Part shown: positions 1 to 5,265 of the stretch, piece by piece | How the letters are laid out: every line of letters starts with the position of its first letter | Numbering within the stretch: position 1 is the first letter of the stretch | Origin: an uncultured Lachnospiraceae bacterium | GTDB taxonomy: Bacteria > Bacillota > Clostridia > Lachnospirales > Lachnospiraceae | Direction: 5' to 3' | Assembly (NCBI GenBank): GCA_910588865.1 | Contig: CAJUSJ010000106.1 | Location: forward strand, 1 to 13,231 | DNA: 13,231 nucleotides | Program-made: the position numbers and the translations under genes | The notes under the pieces: model-generated | What the model was told of the DNA's origin: nothing | Databases searched by the model: none | The model's input: only the letters and a program-made list of their open reading frames with translations

Positions 1-1
1 A

Positions 2-337
2 AGGTATATCTTAGTGAAAAGTTCTGGCGTTCAACAAAAAGTGTATGTAAAGGATGTTTATTATATTGAGAGCGCAAACAAAAAAGTAATTATCCATACA
101 GGGGCGGGAATACTGGAAAGCTATGGAAAAATGGAGAAATTGGAGCAAATGACGGGAAATGGTTTTTACCGCTGCCATAGATGCTATCTTGTGAATATGG
201 AGAAGATTGTTTCTTACAATGCGGATACCATCAAAGTAGTAAACGGGGATACGCTGATACTTGCCCAAAAGAAATACAACGATTTTATCAGGCACTATAT
301 GAAATATGCAAAGAATGGAGGCATTGTCAATGTTTGA
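2..337 (+). CDS. LytTR-family response regulator, C-terminal part (5' end outside window)
   Basis: This is the DNA-binding end of an AgrA/LytR-type response regulator. The frame is open from the first bases of the window, so the receiver domain lies upstream and the GTG at 14 is internal rather than a start. The visible ~110 residues match the LytTR fold: the 'YVKDVYYIES' strand, 'KVIIHT', the 'LEQM' helix, then 'FYRCHRCYLVNMEKI', which corresponds to the family's F-x-R-x-H-R-x-Y-L-V-N motif. Such regulators bind direct repeats upstream of target promoters after phosphorylation by a partner kinase. The stop codon at 335-337 overlaps the start of the next gene by 8 bases, the usual arrangement for a co-translated regulator/kinase pair. 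The target genes cannot be read from the window, although the downstream gene at 1865 is a candidate. Confidence 0.9.
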   Translation, partial: RYILVKSSGVQQKVYVKDVYYIESANKKVIIHTGAGILESYGKMEKLEQMTGNGFYRCHRCYLVNMEKIVSYNADTIKVVNGDTLILAQKKYNDFIRHYMKYAKNGGIVNV

Positions 338-1766
338 AGCAGGGCTATCTGTTTCCATATATCTTGTAAACAGCATAGCGGGCAGTAACTATATGCAAAA
401 ATTTCTTAGGGGAAAATATCAGAAAAAGTTTGTCTTGTTCGCATGGACGAGCCTGTATTTTATTGTCCAAGGTCTGATACTGGAAAGATTTAGTAGAACA
501 AATCCGCTGAATGACTTTGTGGCAATGCTTGCGGATATCGCGGTTATCTTACTATTGCAAATGCTCCTATATAAAAAAGATTTATCTGGTCAGTTTTTTG
601 TAACGGTTAGCTTCGTTGCTGGAAAAGAGATAATAAAATATGTAGTTAGTGTTTCCGCCGCGATATGGTGTAATATGATTTTATTTTTTGTTGACCCAAA
701 CACAATGAAAACATCTGAACAAGCTGCGCTTTTAAAGTTAGGATTAGAATTTTCGATGTATATTATATGTATTTTGCTATATGCGCTGATGATAACAGCA
801 TATCTTTCCGCTATTGGAAAGAAATTCATTTTGAAAGAGTATCCGTTAAAAGCGTATGAATATACTTTTTTGATCCTGCCAAGCATAGCAACCTTATGCG
901 TTTCCATTACTCTTAAAATGATGATTGTATCGGTAGAAAATGGTATAGCGGCAACAATGTTTGAGGAAGTACCCGCGACTATGTTTTGGGTGCCGCTTAT
1001 TTGCTTTTTACTGTTGGGTGTCAATATATCTTCCGTCACACTTTTTCAGAAACTGGTACAGTTAGGAGAGGAAGAACGAAAGCGAGTCATACTGGAAAAT
1101 CAACTGGTGCAGATACAGAGAGAAATTGAAGAAATTCAAGATATTTATGCTGACATGAGAGGACTCAGGCATGATATGAGAAGCCATTTAGAAAGTATAG
1201 CGGCATTTATCAGAAAAACTTCTGGAAAGGACAGGGAGGAACTTAACAATTATATTGGAAAAATGGAAACAACAATAAACAGGCTGGACTTTGTATACAG
1301 GACAGGCAACCCTATTACAGATGTTATCATACACCAAAAGAAGCAGGAAGCAGAAAAATGGCATATTTCTTTTGAAGCAGATTTTACCTATCCCGACAAA
1401 CAGCAAATAGATGTTTATGATATTGGAATTGTGCTGAATAACGCACTGGAAAACGCCATAGAAGCAAGCAGTAAGGTTGAGGGAGGGAAAAGTATCAGTC
1501 TGCGTTCCTACATGAAAGGAAATTTGTTTTTTATTGAAGTGGAAAATGACTTTTCTGGCGAGCTTGTTATAGACAATGAAACGGGATTGCCTGTCAGCAG
1601 CAAAAAGGACAGGCAGCTTCATGGTGTGGGAATGGAGAACATACAAAGGTGTGCCAAGAAGTATATGGGGGATATAGACATGACAATCTGTGACATGGAA
1701 GATAAAAAGAGGTTTAGTCTTACCATTATGATGTATGAAAGGCATTTCACACCCCAAATTTCGTAG
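330..1766 (+). CDS. AgrC-like sensor histidine kinase (GHKL family)
   Basis: This is a membrane sensor kinase of 478 residues that would phosphorylate the LytTR regulator encoded just before it. Start choice: an in-frame ATG exists at 306, but GGAGG at 317-321 lies 8 bases before the ATG at 330, so 330 is preferred. The N-terminal ~240 residues contain about six hydrophobic segments (near residues 33-50, 63-81, 88-120, 141-162, 178-202 and 218-238), as in peptide-sensing AgrC-type kinases. A coiled linker follows (245-275). The phosphoacceptor is probably His281 in 'LRHDMRSH'. The ATP-binding domain has the N box 'LNNALENAIEA' (369-379) and the G box 'HGVGMENI' (431-438). No agrB or agrD is visible, so the signal is unknown. 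The gene is AT-rich like its neighbours on the left side of the window. Confidence 0.9.
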   Translation: MFEAGLSVSIYLVNSIAGSNYMQKFLRGKYQKKFVLFAWTSLYFIVQGLILERFSRTNPLNDFVAMLADIAVILLLQMLLYKKDLSGQFFVTVSFVAGKEIIKYVVSVSAAIWCNMILFFVDPNTMKTSEQAALLKLGLEFSMYIICILLYALMITAYLSAIGKKFILKEYPLKAYEYTFLILPSIATLCVSITLKMMIVSVENGIAATMFEEVPATMFWVPLICFLLLGVNISSVTLFQKLVQLGEEERKRVILENQLVQIQREIEEIQDIYADMRGLRHDMRSHLESIAAFIRKTSGKDREELNNYIGKMETTINRLDFVYRTGNPITDVIIHQKKQEAEKWHISFEADFTYPDKQQIDVYDIGIVLNNALENAIEASSKVEGGKSISLRSYMKGNLFFIEVENDFSGELVIDNETGLPVSSKKDRQLHGVGMENIQRCAKKYMGDIDMTICDMEDKKRFSLTIMMYERHFTPQIS

Positions 1767-1821
1767 TTCGCGCTATATCTATTATATAAAAGATGAAAAA
1801 TGCGATAAGAAAAGTAGAAAT

Positions 1822-1837
1822 TATACATCTATACATC
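1822..1837. repeat. Tandem 8-bp direct repeat TATACATC
   Basis: Two exact adjacent copies of TATACATC lie 28 bases before the start of the gene at 1865. Direct repeats in this position can be recognition sites for LytTR regulators. However, the copies are shorter and closer together than the usual ~9 bp sites with ~12 bp spacing, so this may be chance in AT-rich DNA. Confidence 0.3.
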
Positions 1838-1864
1838 ATCAAATATTATTTGGAGGTTGGTATT

Positions 1865-2533
1865 ATGTCATTGGAAATCAATAATTCTCGTAATGTTACA
1901 TTCAACAAGGAAAATGAAATTGAAAAGCTGGTAGAAACGTCAGTAAAAAATCAGCAAAAAACGACAAAGACCACAAATTCCACAGCACAGACTGAAACAT
2001 ACCGGAGTACAAAAGAATATTCTGAATATTTAAGCGGTAAATATAGCTGTTTAAAGCCTGCAAATGGTAGTTCAGTAGTAATCAATCCTAATCTGTTGGC
2101 ACAAGCGGCAAGTGATGAAAAAACCGCGGAATGGTTAGAGTATAACTTAGGCTTAATGCCAGATGTAATGGATAAGATATATGAAAGCGCTGCCCAAAGT
2201 GGTTCACGGGTTATCAGTTGTGAAGTTTCTTTTGACGGTTATGACAGTATGACTACCCATATTTGTGGCGTATTTGAAGCAGATCCGGGAACGGATGAAG
2301 CAAAAAAATTATTGGAAGAGGCGCGGGAGAAAAATAAGGAACGCAGAGAGAAACAGGAAAAAATGTTGGAAGAAAACAAAGAAAGGAAACAGGCTGAAAA
2401 AGTAAGAACTGAAAATTTGCGGGAGAAGAAGATAGTTTCAAGTGACGCAAACAGTTTATTAAATATGATTGCATACAAAGGCGTTATAATTGGCAATTCA
2501 ACCAATATTACATCTATTGATGTTAAGGCGTGA
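1865..2533 (+). CDS. Charged coiled-coil protein of unknown function (possibly DUF6033-like)
   Basis: This encodes 222 residues, with no signal peptide and no membrane segment. The start is ATG 1865, 8 bases after GGAGG at 1852-1856; an upstream in-frame ATG at 1793 lacks a ribosome binding site. The N-terminal ~50 residues are polar and rich in Asn, Thr, Lys and Gln, so probably disordered. A compact middle part (about 50-140) contains 'VVINPNLLAQAASDEKTAEWL' and a strand ending 'HICGVFEAD'. A very charged helix (about 145-190, many Glu, Lys and Arg) should form a coiled coil. The tail 'NITSIDVKA' resembles the '..G..IDv..' ending of clostridial proteins labelled DUF6033; that resemblance is from memory and weak. 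The gene lies 98 bases after the kinase with no clear terminator between, so it may be co-transcribed with the two-component pair or be its target. Confidence 0.75.
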   Translation: MSLEINNSRNVTFNKENEIEKLVETSVKNQQKTTKTTNSTAQTETYRSTKEYSEYLSGKYSCLKPANGSSVVINPNLLAQAASDEKTAEWLEYNLGLMPDVMDKIYESAAQSGSRVISCEVSFDGYDSMTTHICGVFEADPGTDEAKKLLEEAREKNKERREKQEKMLEENKERKQAEKVRTENLREKKIVSSDANSLLNMIAYKGVIIGNSTNITSIDVKA

Positions 2534-2538
2534 TATAG

Positions 2539-2634
2539 AGTTGTGTCTACTTTTATAGTATAGATCCACCCTCGGACACGGTCAGCCGTTTCCTGACAGC
2601 TATTTATGCGGTGCTGGGGCAGGAAGAAGGATGA
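2539..2634 (+). pseudogene. Possible 3' remnant of an unknown gene at a composition junction
   Basis: A short open stretch ends in TGA at 2632-2634. From about codon 9 it reads 'DPPSDTVSRFLTAIYAVLGQ', which looks like a real amphipathic C-terminal helix. Its codons are GC-rich, unlike the gene just before it. There is no start codon with a ribosome binding site, and a TAG at 2536-2538 closes the frame upstream. It may be the tail of a native gene whose front was replaced by the AT-rich segment on the left. It is too short to assign a family, and chance cannot be excluded. Confidence 0.3.
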
Positions 2635-2683
2635 GAATATGGGAGCGTGTGCATAAAACCTAAAGGTATAAACTGATGAACTG

Positions 2684-2720
2684 ATGGAGACTTCCGCGGA
2701 AGCCTCCATGGGTTTATAAT
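2684..2720 (+). promoter_or_regulatory. Inverted repeat next to a TATAAT -10 box, upstream of the flavodoxin lipoprotein
   Basis: ATGGAG (2684-2689) pairs with CTCCAT (2704-2709). After one A/C mismatch, CTTC (2691-2694) pairs with GAAG (2699-2702). The core ACTTCCGCGGAAGC is itself a dyad. TATAAT at 2715-2720 follows, placing transcription start near 2727, about 25 bases before the GTG start at 2752. No good -35 hexamer is seen at 16-18 bp and the dyad occupies that place, which fits a regulator-dependent promoter. Alternatively the hairpin is a weak terminator (it is followed by GGGTTTA) for whatever preceded it. Confidence 0.4.
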
Positions 2721-2751
2721 GATGCTAATATTATATGAGGAGGAAATTACT

Positions 2752-3474
2752 GTGAGAAAGATAGCATCCATACTCTTAAGCGCGTCTATAATATTCACCC
2801 TGGCCGGCTGCGGGGGGCAGAGCAGGGCAGAGACCCCGTCAGTCTCCCAGCCTTCCAGTGAAAGCGTTGGGGCGGAAAATACGCCGGCGGAGAGTCCGTC
2901 TCAGCCTTCCGGCCAGCCCGCGGGAGGTGCTGACGGCCAGGTGGAGAACCCACCCTCAGACAATTCAGGGTCCGGGGCAGGGAAGACTCTGGTGGTCTAC
3001 TATTCAGCCACCGGGCACACAGACGCGGTCGCGGGATACATCGCGGAGGCGCTGGGCGGCGACTTGTTTAAGCTGGAGCCCGCGGAGCCATACAGCAGCG
3101 ATGATTTAAACTGGACTGACGGGGACAGCCGGGTATCAAGAGAGCATGACAATCCAGATGCCAGAAATGTGGAACTTGTGGCCGCCACTGTGGATAACTG
3201 GGACAGCTATTCCAATGTTTTCATCGGTTATCCCATCTGGTGGGGCATCGCCGCGTGGCCGATGGACGGGTTTATCGAGGCCAATGATTTTACAGGGAAG
3301 ACCGTGGTGCCTTTCTGCACCTCCGCAAGCTCTGGTCTGGGGGACAGCGGCAAGCTTTTGGCGGAGGCGGCAGGCACGGGAAACTGGCTTGAGGGCCAGA
3401 GATTTTCCTCAGGGCCTCCCAGGCAGAGGTACAGGAGTGGGTTGAAGGTCTTGTCTCAGGGACAGCGGGATTAG
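2752..3474 (+). CDS. Flavodoxin-fold lipoprotein, C-terminus frameshifted
   Basis: This is an exported lipoprotein with an FMN-binding flavodoxin domain, probably an extracytoplasmic electron carrier or NAD(P)H-linked flavoprotein. The start is GTG 2752, 8 bases after AGGAGG (2738-2743). Residues 1-20 form a signal peptide with lipobox 'LAGC', so Cys20 is the lipidated residue. Residues 21-77 are a Pro/Ser/Gly/Gln-rich linker. The flavodoxin domain starts at about 79 with 'LVVYYSATGHT' (phosphate-binding loop) and continues with 'VFIGYPIWWG' (157-166), which packs against the flavin. After residue 221 the reading frame goes wrong: the protein ends in 19 unlikely residues. Adding one G to the GGG at 3412-3414 restores 'ASQAEVQEWVEGL' plus 9 residues to a TGA at 3477-3479, which is the expected C-terminal helix of this family. 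A recent deletion or a sequencing error is therefore likely. A strong terminator follows directly. Confidence 0.85.
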   Translation: MRKIASILLSASIIFTLAGCGGQSRAETPSVSQPSSESVGAENTPAESPSQPSGQPAGGADGQVENPPSDNSGSGAGKTLVVYYSATGHTDAVAGYIAEALGGDLFKLEPAEPYSSDDLNWTDGDSRVSREHDNPDARNVELVAATVDNWDSYSNVFIGYPIWWGIAAWPMDGFIEANDFTGKTVVPFCTSASSGLGDSGKLLAEAAGTGNWLEGQRFSSGPPRQRYRSGLKVLSQGQRD

Positions 3475-3475
3475 A

Positions 3476-3545
3476 ATGAATACAGGAGGGACTGCTAATG
3501 AATAGCAGTCCCTCCTGTATTCATAGGGGCCAGGCCCCTTTCTTT
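3476..3545 (+). terminator. Long palindrome plus GC-rich rho-independent terminator
   Basis: A perfect 22-bp stem (3476-3497 with 3503-3524, loop ATGAA) is followed at once by a second hairpin, AGGGGC-CAG-GCCCCT (3525-3539), which ends in TTTCTTT. The second hairpin with its T-rich tail is a good intrinsic terminator for the lipoprotein gene. The first stem has no T tract on either strand. It may help to separate the two convergent genes, with the minus-strand glycosidase ending at 3559. Confidence 0.75.
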
Positions 3546-3558
3546 ACATAAATCAGAA

Positions 3559-5028
3559 TTAATCCAGATCTTCGCCATTGCTCCCGATAACCTTCTTGTA
3601 CCAGAAGAAGGAATCCTTCCGGCTTCTGGAGAAATCACCGGTGCCGTCGTCGTGGCGGTCAACATAGATGAAGCCGTAGCGCTTCGCGTACTGTCCGGTT
3701 CCGGCGGAAACCAGGTCAATGGGTCCCCAGGTGGTGTAGCCGATCAGCGGAACCCCATCCTCAATGGCATCGCCCATGCGGCGGATATGCTCGCGGAAGT
3801 AATCAATGCGGTAGCTGTCATGGATCGAGCCGTCCTCCTCCACCTTGTCGAAAGCGCCGAAGCCATTTTCCACCACCATGAGAGGTGTGTGGGGATAGCG
3901 GTCATGAATTACGTTCAAGGTGTAGCGCAGCCCCAGGGGATCGATCTGCCAGCCCCAGTCAGAGGCTTTCAGATAGGGGTTCTTCGCGCCCACGGACATG
4001 TTTCCGGCTGTCTTCTCCGCGTTCTCGTCAGTGGTGACGCAGTTGGACATGTAGTAGGAGAAGGTGTAGAAATCCACGGTTCCTTTCTTGATGATCTCCT
4101 TGTCCTCCTCTGTGATGAAGGAAGTGTCAATACCATGATCTTTGAAATACTTGTAGGCAAAGGTAGGATACTCGCCCCGGACCTGCACATCTCCGCAGAG
4201 GTTGTTCTTGAAATTATCCTCTGAGTAGCAGGTGAAGATATCTTTGGGGTTAGGTGTCAGCGGATAGAGGGTCACATGGGCGATCATGTTGCCGATCATG
4301 AAATCAGGGTTAATCTCGTGGCCTTTCTGTACAGCCAGGGCGCTTGCCACGAACTCGTTGTGAAGGGCCTCAAAGGTGGACTGAGGGTCTGACTTTAAGT
4401 CGCTCAGTTTAATAGGGGATGTGGCTTTGATGTCCTCGTCAGCCATAAGTCCCAGGCCGTAGAGGTTGCCGATTCCGCCCTCGCCCATGCAGGGGATGTT
4501 GATCTCGTTGAAGGTGAGCCAGTATTTTACTTTGTCTTTGTAGCGCTCAAAGCAGGTTACCGCGTACTTCACAAACAGGTCAATGGTCTTTTTGTTGGAG
4601 AAGCCATGGTACTTTGTAACAATGTTCCAGGGAATCTCATAGTGGCACAGGGTCACTAAAGGCTCAATGCCGTGCTTTTTACACTCATCGAACACATCGT
4701 CATAGAACTTTAATCCAGCCTCATTGGGTGTCTCGTCGTCGCCGTTGGGGAAAATCCGGCCCCAGTTGATGGACAGGCGGAAGCAGGTAAAGCCCATCTC
4801 TCCTAAAAGAGCGATGTCCTCTTTGTAGTGGTGATAGAAATCCACGGCCTGATGGCTGGGATAGAAAGCGTCAGGGTCAGATACAGGAAGAAATGTCCTG
4901 GGCGTGTTCACATCACCTCCCAGAAGCATGTCCGGTACGGATAACTGTTTTCCGTCTTCTAAATACGCTCCCTCGCACTGGTTGGCAGCAACAGCGCCGC
5001 CCCACAAAAAACCTTTTGGAAATGCCAT
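3559..5028 (-). CDS. bglA: 6-phospho-beta-glucosidase, glycoside hydrolase family 1
   Basis: This cytoplasmic enzyme hydrolyses 6-phospho-beta-glucosides such as phosphorylated cellobiose, salicin or arbutin after uptake by a PTS. It has 489 residues, normal for the family. The N-terminal GH1 signature is 'FPKGFLWGGAVAANQCEGA'. The acid/base is Glu175 in 'TFNEIN' and the nucleophile is Glu387 in 'VVENG'. The 6-phosphate binding set is visible as Ser441, Lys449 and Tyr451 in 'DLVSAGTGQYAKRYGFIYVD', which separates phospho- from plain beta-glucosidases. The start ATG (5026-5028) follows AAGGGGG with a 10-base gap. A strong promoter lies just upstream at 5060-5088. No PTS gene is in the window, so its transporter must be elsewhere. 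It diverges from the alpha-galactosidase. The symbol is generic for the family; ascB, bglB or bglH are equally possible names. Confidence 0.93.
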   Translation of the reverse strand: MAFPKGFLWGGAVAANQCEGAYLEDGKQLSVPDMLLGGDVNTPRTFLPVSDPDAFYPSHQAVDFYHHYKEDIALLGEMGFTCFRLSINWGRIFPNGDDETPNEAGLKFYDDVFDECKKHGIEPLVTLCHYEIPWNIVTKYHGFSNKKTIDLFVKYAVTCFERYKDKVKYWLTFNEINIPCMGEGGIGNLYGLGLMADEDIKATSPIKLSDLKSDPQSTFEALHNEFVASALAVQKGHEINPDFMIGNMIAHVTLYPLTPNPKDIFTCYSEDNFKNNLCGDVQVRGEYPTFAYKYFKDHGIDTSFITEEDKEIIKKGTVDFYTFSYYMSNCVTTDENAEKTAGNMSVGAKNPYLKASDWGWQIDPLGLRYTLNVIHDRYPHTPLMVVENGFGAFDKVEEDGSIHDSYRIDYFREHIRRMGDAIEDGVPLIGYTTWGPIDLVSAGTGQYAKRYGFIYVDRHDDGTGDFSRSRKDSFFWYKKVIGSNGEDLD

Positions 5029-5059
5029 AATGCAATTACCCCCTTATTCTTTTTCTTAA

Positions 5060-5088
5060 ATTTTATCATGTCCAGGAGATGGTGTCAA
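5060..5088 (-). promoter_or_regulatory. Sigma-A promoter of the 6-phospho-beta-glucosidase gene
   Basis: On the minus strand TTGACA (5083-5088) is followed by exactly 17 bases and then TAAAAT (5060-5065). A TG one base before the -10 box makes it an extended -10. Transcription should start near 5053, giving a leader of about 25 bases. No terminator or antiterminator hairpin (LicT/SacY type) fits in that leader, so control probably acts on initiation. Confidence 0.85.
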
Positions 5089-5136
5089 TTCGCTTCTTGC
5101 GTCGGGGGAGGGAGCCAATACCGTTATGGGGGCAGT

Positions 5137-5221
5137 GACAACAGTACCACGACAACATCTAACAAATGGACAGTTTTTTATGTCATTTTCAACTGGAAAG
5201 AAAAAGAGAACAGGCTAAAAT
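5137..5221 (+). promoter_or_regulatory. Candidate control region of the alpha-galactosidase gene
   Basis: Two direct copies of GACAACA lie 14 bp apart (5137-5143 and 5151-5157). Further down is a -10-like TAAAAT (5216-5221), 45 bases before the start codon. Its best -35 match (TGGAAA at 5194-5199) is poor, as expected for a promoter that needs an activator such as the nearby AraC-family protein. This is a suggestion from position and repeat only. Confidence 0.3.
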
Positions 5222-5265
5222 AAGGGCATGGAGACAAGAAGACACAATGGACCGGGAGGTATATC

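Noticed and set aside
14..16. GTG 14 as start of a small LytTR-only protein
   Set aside because: The frame stays open to the window edge with residues that continue the LytTR strand, so the gene simply begins outside the window.
1188..1757. 189-codon minus-strand ORF opposite the histidine kinase
   Set aside because: It is a shadow of the GHKL catalytic region.
1793..1795. ATG 1793 as start of the charged protein gene
   Set aside because: No ribosome site precedes it, while ATG 1865 has GGAGG at ideal spacing; the extra 24 residues look non-coding.
3652..4224. 190-codon plus-strand ORF opposite the GH1 gene
   Set aside because: It lies fully antisense to a complete, motif-verified 6-phospho-beta-glucosidase. 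The long open frame is a by-product of GC-rich codons.
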